From: Podospora pseudocomata
Taxonomy: Eukaryota; Ascomycota; Sordariomycetes; Sordariales; Podosporaceae
Direction of reading: 5' to 3'
DNA: 64,000 bases
Assembly: GCF_035222375.1 (NCBI RefSeq)
Contig: NC_085891.1
Span: forward strand, 3,658,001 to 3,722,000
Under the pieces are notes generated by a model. That model made no database searches, was not told where the DNA came from, and saw only the letters and a program-made list of their open reading frames with translations. Positions 1 through 10,686 of the stretch are shown here, in pieces (position 1 is the first letter of the stretch; each line of letters starts with the position of its first letter). A program made the position numbers and the translations under genes.

Positions 1-1687
1 CGGGGGAGGGATGATCGATCGACCTGCCGTCGGCGAATATGATACCATTCCAAGACTTCTCCCTTCCCGCCGACTCAAGATCCCTCGCCTTGATCAACGG
101 ACTCTTCAGCTTGTTCACGCCACAGTTCTCGCTGATGACGTACAAGTTCATCCCGATGCCCAGCCAGTACACCTCGGCGCTGAGCATGTTCCAACTCGTC
201 TGGTCCCTTTGCTGAACGCCAATGTAGTCCACCATCATGACGTTCGGCCACGACTCGGGGCTCATCCCGGCCACGCCCGCCCAGTACAAAGCCGGGTTGA
301 CCTGCTGTATGGCAAAGCCCTGGAGGCTATACGCCGTCGACGCCACCGCGTTCGGGGTGGCGAGCCACTGGGCGATGTGAAAGTGGCCAAAGTCTTTGTC
401 CCCGCCACGCTTGAGGTCCTTCCAGTTGCTGATCTGATCGGGGGCCAGGGCGTTGATGTCTTGTATGTTGGACCAGTGATCCCTGACCCCGATCCTGTTT
501 TGGACGTACAGCCCGTCGTCGACGGCTTCCTTGGGCACGTCCTTGAGGTTCTGCCCGTTAAGCAGGAAGATGACGCAGCCTTTGCCGTCGTTGCGGTCCA
601 TGAAGTAGGAGGCCGGTTGGTTCTGGAAGGGGACCGAGGTGTCGAGGTTGGGGCAGCGGTTGTTGACGCCGCGGATCTTGGAGAGGAAGTCGTTCCAGAG
701 CTGGGCGTCCCAGTAGATGGGGCCGCGGTCGGGGGTTTCGTAGCGGCCGATGAGGTAGCGGACGCTGAGGAAGATGAGCTCGCCCGGGTTTTCGCGGGTG
801 AAGAGGTTGATCTCGGAGATGACTTCGTCGAGGGACTCGCCCGAGTTGCCGATACAGACCGTGGCTGTTTCGTCGTTGACGTGGAGGGTGTGGAAGCCGA
901 GGTTGCGGGCTGGGTTGTTGTCGTCGTGGACGGAGCCGACGCGCAGGTCGAACCAGCGGGCGCCGGCGCGGAGCTGGTCGTAGATGTTGATGCCTTGGTT
1001 TTGGGTGTTGAACGAGTTTCCGATGCTCCTGATCTTGTTGGTAATCTTGGACATTCCCGAGTCGTGGGTGCCTGGGAGGAAGAGATGGCGGACGGGCCTG
1101 TCTTTGATGGTGTTGTATATCCAACGCATCCACCCGCCTCTGTCGTGGCGAAGGGAGGCATAAAAGCCGTATTTGGAACTGCCGGTTATGACCAGAGTGA
1201 CCGAGGACTCGCCGCCGGGGAACTGGTAGATGCGTTGGCCTAGGTTCATCCCGGAAAGATCGAGCGTGACGGACCGCTGATTTACCAAGGGCCCAGTCCC
1301 CTTGACGCGCAGAGCAAACTTCTTGTCGGTTCCATCGATACGGTAGTAAGCCTCGCCAGCATCGTCTTGAGTAGCAATTCTATTGCGATACTTAATCGCG
1401 TTCTGTCTGCTTTTGCCCTGGGGAACGTCGCCAAAGTCGAAGGTGCTCATCTGGTACGAGTGGGTGTTTTCAAGAATGAACCGGTGGGGAGTCAGGTTCA
1501 CGACCGAGATGTAGAACTTTGGCGAGAGCTGGCTGGCCGGGCTCATGAAGACACTGGCGGGCTGGTAATTCCCGGCTGGTGTCTGCTCGGTGCTGAAGGT
1601 GCGGTCTTGGGGCTTGCAGGCATCTTGAGCATTTACCAGCAAGCCGGCGAAGCTGGCCACGAAGGCCAGCGACTGGAGGATTCTCAT
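1..1687 (-). CDS. Secreted PLC-like phosphodiesterase, 3' end outside window
   Basis: The minus-strand frame starting at the ATG at 1687 stays open for 562 codons to the window edge without an intron, so the C-terminus is missing. Residues 1-20 form a signal peptide ending LLVNA. A PI-PLC X-type core follows: LPGTHDSG places a candidate catalytic His near residue 208, then FDLRVGS, and GFHTLHVND supplies the second His (266 or 269). This architecture belongs to the PLC-like phosphodiesterase (TIM-barrel) superfamily, whose members cleave phosphodiester bonds of phosphoinositide or glycerophosphodiester substrates. The long N-terminal region of about 190 residues before the X domain resembles the extended fungal secreted forms. 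The substrate cannot be read from sequence. Export to the wall or medium is inferred from the leader. Confidence 0.82.
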   Translation of the reverse strand, partial: MRILQSLAFVASFAGLLVNAQDACKPQDRTFSTEQTPAGNYQPASVFMSPASQLSPKFYISVVNLTPHRFILENTHSYQMSTFDFGDVPQGKSRQNAIKYRNRIATQDDAGEAYYRIDGTDKKFALRVKGTGPLVNQRSVTLDLSGMNLGQRIYQFPGGESSVTLVITGSSKYGFYASLRHDRGGWMRWIYNTIKDRPVRHLFLPGTHDSGMSKITNKIRSIGNSFNTQNQGINIYDQLRAGARWFDLRVGSVHDDNNPARNLGFHTLHVNDETATVCIGNSGESLDEVISEINLFTRENPGELIFLSVRYLIGRYETPDRGPIYWDAQLWNDFLSKIRGVNNRCPNLDTSVPFQNQPASYFMDRNDGKGCVIFLLNGQNLKDVPKEAVDDGLYVQNRIGVRDHWSNIQDINALAPDQISNWKDLKRGGDKDFGHFHIAQWLATPNAVASTAYSLQGFAIQQVNPALYWAGVAGMSPESWPNVMMVDYIGVQQRDQTSWNMLSAEVYWLGIGMNLYVISENCGVNKLKSPLIKARDLESAGREKSWNGIIFADGRSIDHPSP

Positions 1688-2945
1688 GGCCGTGGTGAGG
1701 TGAAACTGGCTGGCTGGAGGTGTTCAAAAGGAGCGACTGAGAGAGAACAGAAAATATAAAGAGATGGATAGCACTGCCAGATCATGGCCATGAGGGACAA
1801 AATACCTGCTGGGAGCAAGTGGATTGAGACGGGATGGGATGAAGTGAATTCCATGTTTTATATCAGCTCCCCCCTCGCCCACAGTGAATCAGACCCAGCT
1901 ATTGCTGAGAAAAGGGGGATGGATGACCCCTGGAGCATTCAAGGAGGTTGGCCATTGTCTTGAATTTCCACCCAGATGTCCAATTCGATGGTCGACCACC
2001 TCATGTGGCCGACTTTTTCCACAACTCCAATGGAACGTATCGCCTCAATCCCGTCCCCTGAACAGTTTCTTCTCGGCTCTTGGATGACTTTTATGGAAGG
2101 AGTTCTGCTTGGTGCCAGCAGCAGATCGTGGGGAGGTCTCAGTGTCCAATCACCTGCCATGTCGTCTCCAAGTCCTGTGACGCTAACACCCGACAGGTTC
2201 CTGGAGTTGCTGGAAGGCGCCAAAGTGGCACAGATGCCGGCCGAATCAGAGGCCTCGGAAGGAGCTGTCAAGCGGAAGGTGCAACGTGCCATTGGGTACT
2301 TTTGGCCGAGTGAAATAAAGTGAAATCCTACACCGACTCCCACAAGATCCTACCCACTGATACCTACCCACTGATTCCTACCCACTGATTCCTACCCACT
2401 GATTCCTACCCACTGACTACAACTCCTATCCCAGACACTTCACATGCTTTGTGATATAGATTGAATGTCTGCCTACTCTCTATCTTTTGAACCTTTCCAA
2501 CTGCACAGTTTGATAAAGCATAAATTTTCCCTTGAATTTGAGGTGGGCAGATGTTTTCTCGTGAACCAGAACGGGAAAATGGAATTGTGCACTGCTGCAA
2601 GCAGCGCCAGCCACCATGCATGTTCGGAAACCTCCGTGCCAATTATACGACAGGTGAAGTCTTCAGCACAATGGTGCTGAAGCCCTGTCACCAGGCACTT
2701 TCTCAGTTGATGTTGTCTCTGGCTCATCGAAAAGAAAGAATATGACAGACAGCTCCCTTTTCAAAATCCCGTTTTGAGGGCACTTTGATTTTCGAATACA
2801 TCACAACTGATGCACCATATGGTTCTCCGTTGACAATGGCAACATATCAAATCCCCGAAAACCAACAGGACCCCGCAAGAGACTGGGAAGCTCTGATCGT
2901 CTGCCCAAGTCTACATGATGACAAGCTGCCAAAATCTTCCCTTGG
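1688..2945. other. Intergenic: promoter side of PLC-like gene
   Basis: No convincing gene. It holds the upstream region of the minus-strand PLC-like gene and a short minisatellite. Several overlapping open frames of 60-130 codons on both strands look random and carry no recognisable motif. Confidence 0.5.
2348..2417 (+). repeat. 14-bp tandem repeat, 5 copies
   Basis: Five head-to-tail copies of TCCTACCCACTGAT, with single-base differences in the second and fifth copies. It lies in non-coding DNA just before the decayed gene block. Confidence 0.9.
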
Positions 2946-4255
2946 GTGCTTGCATGCGACTCTCGCCGCAGTCCCTCAAGAAAATCCAACAAAATCAGCG
3001 GTACACAACGAAGGCGTATATCGGGATTGTTTGATGAGGCTTGTTCAGGCCAACTTGACGACGATAATTCAAATCAGCATGGGTTGACACCGCATACAGG
3101 GGCCTGTTACCCGCTCACCTTCGACAATATGGAACGTTGGACAAATGCTTCGGGGGCTGTGTCCTGCTCGATCCAGGTTTGGATGGAACAGATGAACTCT
3201 CTTCCATCCCTAGTATTGAATCCAACCCCAGCAACGGCTACATCGCAAGAGCCAGAGCTCGACATTGCAAACATCCCAGATCTCTTCAGAGGTTTAGCGC
3301 CAATTGGGTCATCAGCTTTGCGAAAGCCTGCTTTCATCTACCCAATGACGTCAGATCTAGAAGTTGAGGATCTTGGAGGTGATGCAGTTGAGTCCAAGGA
3401 TGTTGAGATGCCACCACCAGCGACAGCTCAGGCCAGCTCGAAAAATCTGAGACCTTCAGAACCAGCCACTACAATAGAAAATTGGTTTCGCAAAGAAGAG
3501 TCTGGCTGGGAAAATCCGCTCACAGATTCAAGCTATGCCTCCGCAGTTCATCAAGGGAGCCAATCGTCTCTTCATATCAACAGCTCAGCATCTGGGAATT
3601 CTAGAGTCAATCATCCAGCAAGCTCACCGACACGCTCTTTATCATCGATCAATGTTAGGCATGTGTCTAACCTGAAAGCGAAAATTCTTGACTTGCAACA
3701 TGTCCCTGTCGATTCTTGGGTTGACACTTCAAAGCTTGCAGTGTTTATACCGTCTATGACTGGGTAAGTGTATTTTCTAAGCCCTCGCGTTTTCAATGCT
3801 AACATCAGCCACTCCTGCAAACCCAAAACCTTTTTCATCGTAGACTACAAGAGGGACAGTGGACGAAAATGCCTTAGCCGGCTATTCGAGTGGATTATCT
3901 CATACGTTCACATCAATGAGACGAAATGCTGGATCACGGAGTATCCGAACCCACGGCTGTCGTCAATCATGGAACTGTCACACTTCTTTCGGGTACCGAA
4001 ACAGTCACCAACTCAAGGCCATCTTGCAGATTTTACCGCCAAATGGACCACATGGGATCGCATACTACCTGTCCAGCCCATCTCAGTTTCGAAGCATCGT
4101 CAATACTGAAAGGTCCTGCATGCTTGTCCCAAATTGCTGAGCACCCGAGTCTCAGGCAACACCACTCGTACGCCCGCGGCCCCAGGATGAGAATCCTTGG
4201 CGGATCCTCGAATGGGCAGTTCCTCTCCTCCAGAAATCCCTTGTGTTTCGAATAA
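2946..4255 (+). pseudogene. Probable decayed gene of unknown function
   Basis: A frame of about 270 codons (2946-3767) has a Ser/Pro-rich, protein-like composition and ends at a good donor (GGTAAGTG at about 3763). Using the acceptor ending at 3842, the same protein seems to continue (LQEGQWTKMP, then a stretch with TVTLLSGTETVTNSRP and CRFYRQMDH). That stretch is interrupted by a TAG and a TGA before its first ATG at 3926, and it stops at 4253. Both internal stops could be C-to-T changes of CAG and CGA codons, as repeat-induced point mutation (RIP) would give. The family was not recognised. It may belong with the zinc-finger relic just downstream. A functional gene with a different exon structure is not excluded. 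Confidence 0.35.
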
Positions 4256-4547
4256 TCATGAAGAGATCTTCTCCTGGCTTCAGACATTGCCTAGCTGTCT
4301 GGCGGTGGAGTTCAAATTAGATCCTTCTTTTCCAAACACCTCATATCTGAGCGCGGCGCACTTCCTGATTGATCCACGAAGCAACTCAGACATCTCTTCA
4401 TATTCATCAGAGATGACGATTGATTCTCACACGCTATCAATCTCAGATACACCAAGCAGTGAGGCTCGAAACCTTTCCTGCCACATGCACTCTGGCAGAT
4501 ATTAATCGCTCACTGGGTGCCTTGCTACTCTGCTCTACAAGGTGTTC

Positions 4548-5980
4548 ATGGATCAACTATCTCGGAATATCTCAGTGTCTTCCCGCCCCAATGCTACCGG
4601 AAAGCAGCCTCAGAACGGCTGTGATTCTGGACACCCACAAGACGGAGGAGATTCCACCCAAGTAGCAAATGGGGAAGCACCCAATGGGTCTTCAGTGTCT
4701 CGAGAAAGCGCGATATCTAGTTCCGAGGCTCCTGCTTCACAGCCGCTTAAAAGAACCCGTGAAAGCGACAGCAACGAAGACGACACCCCTGACGGCAGAC
4801 GACCCCGGCGAACTAAGGTCCAACTAGGGGAGCTACTCAACTCGCCGAAGTTGCTCGCCTGTCCATTTTGGAAGCTTGATTGCCAGAAGCACCGAAAATG
4901 CTTCAAGAGTGAACTACATACGGTTAGCCGAGTTAAACAGCATCTTTCTCGAAGACACAGGCCGACGTTCTACTGCGATCGTTGCATGGTAATCTTTCCC
5001 GACAAGACCAGCCACAACCGCCATCTGACGCAGCTATGTATCCTGGATCCAATGCCTCCCTGGACGGAATTAGCCATCTCCAACAGTGGGAGCTGTCGAG
5101 GCGATCAAACCGAAGTCTCAGTGAACAGGAGCAATGGTTCGCAATTTGGGACATTCTATTCCCCAATCAGACCAGGCCCATGTCAGCCTATATGGACCAT
5201 GGCTTGTCCGAAGCAATCTGCCAGTTTCGTGAGTTTACGCAGCGTCAAGGCCGCGTCATAGCGACAAGGGAGCTTCAGAAAAGTGGTGTTCTACGCGATA
5301 TCTCAACTTCTGACAGCAAGAACCATCAAAGCTCAAACGACACAGCAAGCGCAGTTACTGAAGCAGTCATTCAGGGTGCCTTGGGTCGTGCTCTCGACCT
5401 GATATTCGAAGACTGGCTGGCGGACGCACCGGTTGAGGCGTTGCAGAGGTCGTAACTGTCGTCAACAGAGCCCAACGGATTAGAGGTCCCAAACCTCGTA
5501 GCTTCCTCCAGCTCCGTGGCTGATAGTGGTGTGACACTGGTGAACAACCACACACAACTGACCCAACCCGAACAACCGGCACGCAGGCCCCATGTTGCGC
5601 CCTTGCAAGATGGCGCCCCGGTCTTCCTTGATGCCAAAGGTCTTTTGTCGGAAGGCGCTCTTGTTGTTGCAAGCAATGCTAGTCTAAGCCAAGGGTTTCC
5701 AGAGCCGACAATGATCAATCACACTCAACCCCTAGACAACACAAGGGCATGGGAGAAAGACACAAACATTACGCTTGACATTGATCGCCATTTACTTGAC
5801 ATCGGCGTACCCATAGTGGGCGAACTCGCTTTGGGTACGCATGTTAATAGAAGCCCGGACTGGAAGGGTTCGACTGGGTCATGGGAACATACAGACATGC
5901 TAAACACCGTCCCATGCGATGAGGCAGGGATGGGACTATTTTTTGATATACAAGCCTTCAGTAACCAACAGTTGTTTTGA
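4548..5980 (+). pseudogene. C2H2-like zinc-finger protein, disrupted
   Basis: The reading starts at the ATG at 4548 (MDQLSRN). After a basic, Ser-rich stretch it shows a fungal zinc-finger-like block: LACPFWKLDCQKHRKCF, then VKQHLSRRHRPTFYCDRC and FPDKTSHNRH. In related fungal proteins this block is followed directly by a conserved segment. Here that segment (ASLDGISHLQQWE, then LSEQEQWFAIWDILFP) lies in another frame, so a 1-base shift is needed near 5040-5060. The second frame meets a TAA at 5453-5455 but stays open on both sides of it to 5980; that stop could be a former CAA. The gene is therefore probably inactive in this strain, unless the frameshift is a sequencing error. The original role, perhaps DNA or protein binding, is inference from the Cys/His pattern. 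Confidence 0.6.
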
Positions 5981-6468
5981 ACCTATCTAGAAATTGAACA
6001 ATTGTTTTGTTATCAGATATGGTAATTCCAACAAACGCTCATTAGCGACCAGAATGAGAATTTCGAGATGCCGCCTTGCTCCTTCGAGACAGGACTTTGA
6101 TAATGACTGGTTATTGGTGAGGTTGAGAATGCTCCGGCGATTATCAGCGCAAACTCCGCGTTCAAGTTGAAACCGCAATCTATCATTATAATCCAAATTT
6201 CCATCTCGAACGATGGATTTCGTGGTGGTTGGATGTCGGTGGTCTGACCCCTTACGACCAAGTGGCGTCATCAGACCACTAGGTGCCAACACACAACGCA
6301 CCTCGCCCAGCAACAGCGAATTTCAACATGATGATGCAAGCAGTATAAAAGTCGGACCCAGGGTCTCCATTTTATTTTATTTTGGGCCAAAAGTCCATCG
6401 AGCTATCAGAAAACACCCATTCTTCAACCCAACGCAGGAAAAAAAAAGCAACCCGTGATCAAGTGCCA
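5981..6468. promoter_or_regulatory. Upstream region of GTPase-like gene
   Basis: No gene seen. AT-rich stretches and a possible TATA-like element (AGTATAAAAG near 6340) precede the ATG at 6469. The region also contains the tail of the decayed block. Confidence 0.35.
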
Positions 6469-8273
6469 ATGACCACCGAACTGCAAGTTGATTCCGAGGT
6501 GACACTCTCACCTCCATCCACCTTCCTATCACCATGCTCAAAGTTCCGCATCCTGGTGCTGGGTAATCCAGAAGCTACCAAACAGGAGCTGTTTTCCAAG
6601 GTTTTTGGAGTCGAGCTTGAAAAGGTGTGTCGACCCCTGCTTACCCCTCTTTTCACCTCTTTCGATCGAAGCGCTTGGCAAAACTGACCATGTATACGAG
6701 CACGCAGAGACTAGTCTCAGACACATTTGATCCCAAACACAACATCGAGTCCGAGTTGGATCTCCAAGGCCAGAACGACCGTCTGGCTGTTCACGCCTCG
6801 CCAAATTTTCTGAACGGTGATCAGAGGAATTACAACCGAGTGCTTGAGTTCTTGTCCAGGAGATCGGCCTCCGCCGACTACACCGAGCATGTACACATGA
6901 TTTGGTACTGTGTATCAACCAGCGAGGAAGATCGATGCATCTCGGATCTGGAGAAGCACTTTTTCACACAAGACATCACCTCGGTCCACGTCCCAGTCGT
7001 GTTGGTGTATACCAAATACGATGAGTTTGTGAGCCGGGTCATGTTGGAGTGGATGAAAGGGGCTGGATCTACCGAACGCGGTGTTTCCAAGGTTGCGGTT
7101 GGCCATATTCTCAAAGACATATCTTCCAAGAAGTTTGAAGAGGATATCGGCCGCCATTGGAACATGATACTCCCGTTCTCTATTCCGAGAGTCTGTGTGT
7201 CTTCTGGTGACGAGGATGATGATATTCGCAGCTTTCAACAGCTGGCAAACAGTACATTAGCCAGCTTGAAGGGAGAGGCGGACGTCAAGCTTGCTTTTGC
7301 CACGGCACAGAGAAGTTCCCCCGTCATCTCGACCCAATGTAGGTTTCTTACTTCAGTATTTCTCAGCATCCACGCTGACGCTCTCTCAGTCTGCGCCGAA
7401 GCAGCCACAGACTACTACGAGGTCGACACTGGCCACGCCCGCAAGATCCACGGCGTCGACATGCGCGACATCCTCCCCAACTTCTTCGCCAAAGCCGCCC
7501 AGATCTTCAACCTCCGTGACCCCTCCTCGGTCCTCACCGACCCCTTACTCCTCAACCGCGTCCTCGACTCAACCTTTGGCACCCACCAAAAGCCCCTCCT
7601 GGCCGAGTCCCTCCGAAGAAGCGGGACCGAATCCGGCAGCATCCTGCTCTCGCTCTCCCCTCACGAACGCGCAGTGTTGCTGACCCAAGCCCTCGCCGGT
7701 ATCGTTCTTTTCCTACACATGCTCGCCGACAGCCAATGGCCCCACGCCGAGACGTTACCTACATCAGCCCCCTTATCACCAGGGTACACCTTTTCCACAC
7801 CCACAACCCCCCACTTCCCATCCCACTCCGGCTCCATCAACACAGACCTCAGCCAGCGGCAAATCTCGCGCGAGCTGGAGGACCTCCGGCTCGGGACGGG
7901 AAAGTCCATCCTGCTCGACACGATCGAGTCCTCGTCCATCTTCACCGAGTGTCAGCTGAAGCAGGACATCTCCGAGCTGATCCTCAAGGCGGTCACGCTG
8001 GCGGAAAAGTCAGAGATCACCGGCGCGGGGGAGAATAACTACCGGTTTGCGTACCATCAGCATCATGACGCCATGTTCTTAGAGGGAGGCTACGGGGGTG
8101 ATGAGGATGGGGTGGGGAAGGGGGCGGCGATGGGAGATAGCTTGAGCGCGGCCGACATGATTAGGGATATGTCCATGACGTTTGTGAATGATAACAATGA
8201 GCTCAGGGAAGGGACGGCGGGGGAGGGGAAGGTGAAGCTGGCGTGTGGGTTGACGATTTTGCCTTTGAACTGA
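6469..8273 (+). CDS. GTPase-like protein with degenerate P-loop
   Basis: Three exons (6469-6624, 6708-7338, 7390-8273) encode 556 aa. The second intron is 51 nt and in frame, so retention would only add 17 residues; its GCTGAC branch point and TCAG acceptor favour splicing. The N-terminus has a beta strand and loop, ILVLGNPEATKQ (28-39), where a G domain would have GxxxxGK[ST]. The Lys (38) is kept, but the second Gly is Thr37 and the Ser/Thr is Gln39. VLVYTKYDEF (about 154-157 for TKYD) matches the guanine-specifying [NT]KxD motif. The C-terminal half is helical and includes a hydrophobic segment (LAGIVLFLHMLA). This suggests a P-loop GTPase relative that binds nucleotide weakly or not at all. 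The function is unknown; the family was recognised only by these motifs. Confidence 0.72.
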
Positions 8274-8633
8274 TTTTGTGAAGAAGGGGTTCTTTATTGG
8301 GGGTGTGGGTTTGGGCTTTGGGATGGTATTACATCGCAATGGCGTTTCTTTTGTGGGGTTTGGATAGGGTTTAACGGTACATACATCCCTGAGACTAGTT
8401 TCGTTTCATACATTCAAAGGAGTTTTGTGACTCAAACTGGTGTCAAGAGAAAAGGTACCTTGGTCCATCAGTGGCTCGCAGTGAAGCTCACTGTCATTCA
8501 TCTCATGAAAATATATACACTGATCTGAACATCCTCCATATACACTGCACTTTTCGCGCTTCCCTTCCACCACTCCTGCCATCATCATCTCACATCCCTG
8601 GGCTATCCCATCCATTCAGTCTTCCCTCTGCAT
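8274..8633. other. Intergenic, convergent 3' ends
   Basis: Lies between the ends of the GTPase-like gene (+) and the HNH nuclease gene (-). It probably holds only the two 3' UTRs. Confidence 0.5.
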
Positions 8634-9366
8634 TTAGCAAGTGTTGATCATGCTGGTAAGAGCGCTCTTCTCAGCGCTGGTGATGCTCAGACCATAAGAG
8701 TACTTGACGGCGACCCAGCTCTTGGCGTAGGTGCAGTAGAAGCTGGTGAGGGGGGGCTTCCACGAGTCGGGGCTCTTGTCGCTCTTTGCCTGGTTGACGT
8801 TGTCGGTGACGGCCCACAGCTGGGGGGTGTTGAGGTCGTTGGCGAACTGGGTCCGCTTGGCGGCGGTCCACTGGTAGGCGCCCGAGATCCAGGCGTTCTT
8901 GAGGGGGACCATGTGGTCAATGTCGACGTCGGAGGCGGCAGTCCAGGTCGCGCCGTCAAAGGGAGAATACCATGTTCCCGAGGTGGAGGCGCAAGCCGAG
9001 TTGGTGACGACGTTGGTGCCGTCACGCTTGAGGACGGTCTCGCTGTGGAAGGGTCAGTATACCTTGATCAAACATGAAGGGTCGAACCGCGTTGAGATGG
9101 TGCCTACCGAGTGTTGCAAGCGCCTGAAACGGTGTTCCAGTGAGGGAAGAGGTCACGGTTGTAACCGCCGTTGTCATAGTTGGCCTTGACAGTCAAGGCG
9201 TTGAGCTGGGTCTGGGCAGTAGACTTGGAGGGGATTCCAGGCTGTTGTTCTTGTCAGTTGTCTTCTCTTTTCATGGCAGAGACCATCAACATACAGGAGC
9301 AGGGGCGGGCATGGGGATGGCAGACGCCACCACCGCGAGGACCGAAGCGAGGAAGAAAGACTTCAT
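8634..9366 (-). CDS. Secreted HNH-type nuclease
   Basis: Three exons on the minus strand (9366-9295, 9241-9108, 9042-8634) give 204 aa. The leader MKSFFLASVLAVVASA predicts secretion. The HNH (DUF1524/GmrSD_C-like) signature is clear: DIDHMVPLKNAW with Asp109, Asp111 and His112, then LNTPQLWAVTDNVNQAKSDKSP with Asn140, Asn150 and Asn152 followed by a KSD (155-157). These are the His and Asn residues that bind the catalytic metal in the family. Two Cys pairs (CNTR/CAST region and FYC/INTC-terminal) could form disulfides. The likely role is extracellular DNA or RNA degradation for nutrition, or antagonism of microbes; which one is not decidable from sequence. The gene is complete with no defects. 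Confidence 0.85.
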
Positions 9367-10686
9367 GTTGACTGATGGAATGCTGGAAACTGAGAGATAG
9401 ATTAAATGCAGGAACCGGTGGACAGCGGGATGATGCAGTGTGAATCTCTTCCCGAATCTCAGGAACCACGAGGCCCTCTATATACTCTTCAGATGCCACA
9501 ATGAGACACGGCCGATCTCCCTCGGTACCTTTGGACATTTTCCACATTTTCGTAGGGATCCCGAGTCGCGAGGGCACAGCAGCTGTCGCTGCTTCGCTGA
9601 CTTCCCGCATCCCGATGTATGCTCAGGACCAATCCACAGTCATAAGAACTCCAAAATCATCAACATGTTACCCCATGGCTCGCGGTACGTGTTACACCCC
9701 AGACGGGACCGTGTTCCCTTTCTGGAAGGCGATTGGGGGTTTATGGTCGATCGCCCAAAGTCTTAGCACATATCCCAAGTACCACCAATTGTCTCAGATG
9801 TAATTCAGACCTATCCCGGCGGACCTGTAAGATCCAAGAAACCCCACAGAGGGGGGCTCTCCCTCAGCTGCGCCCAACTCCAACCTCTTCCCAGTGGTAA
9901 CCAATATCGATATTGTCCACCCCTGTTCATCCCAACTGTGCAACCCCTCCCCCCTCCCCCAAGTCAGTCTAGACTTGACATCCAGTCAAGATGCAAGATA
10001 AGCCCACGTCGGGAAGGTTGTGGGGGGGGGGGAGGAGATCCAGAAAAAAAAAAGATTCTACGGCTCTTATCAAGGGTCCGATAACCCCTGGCATCCCCCC
10101 GCAATCTTGGTGCTCCAACTGCCATCCATGATGCATCACCAACTGCCTATTCAGGAACTGCCGAGCGGGAACCAATGGAGCCCCAAACCACCAATCACCC
10201 TCCTATGCAGCACAACGTTGCCGCGAGTGGTAATCTTTTTTGTCTCCCATTTCCCACTTCCCGCCGAACGGCGAGCGGAAAAAGAAACACCAACCAGAAA
10301 GCCATGCGGGAAATTCCCTCGCCAAGACCACGCCTTCACCTGCAGCATGCACGAGATGCCGGACTAGGTCTCGTCGGACGGGATTGCCAAGCTTGACTTA
10401 AGAGATTCAACGTGGTAGAGAAAGCACGAGCTGTAAAGATAGGCTGCTGTTCGTAGACTGATCTGCTATCACAAGCCACGTTTTTGTTATCTTGATGGCT
10501 GCTGGGCACGGAGACATTTGGGCACTTGGGTGATAGCTGACGACGCAGGTACGCAAGATACACCCCCCCCCTCCCCAACTTGCTATGAATAGATTACCTA
10601 GCTACAGATCAAAGATAAGCATCATACAAAAGACGGAGCCCGCCGTATAACGAAATAGAAATTCGTGGAGGTGGCCGACACAACCA
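9367..10686. other. Intergenic, 1.3 kb, no gene seen
   Basis: Contains the promoter of the HNH nuclease gene and the 3' side of the hydrolase gene. Homopolymer runs stand out: 11 G at 10022-10032 and 10 A at 10044-10053, plus C-rich runs near 9945-9960 and 10561-10575. Open frames here have no recognisable motif. Confidence 0.45.

Noticed and set aside
262-1161. 299-codon minus-strand frame rich in Ser/Thr
   Set aside because: Off-frame shadow of the same PLC-like gene.
11-1243. 410-codon plus-strand open frame
   Set aside because: It is the antisense of the PLC-like gene. The minus-strand reading has a leader and catalytic motifs; this one has none and is rich in Val, Asp and Gly from codon shadowing.
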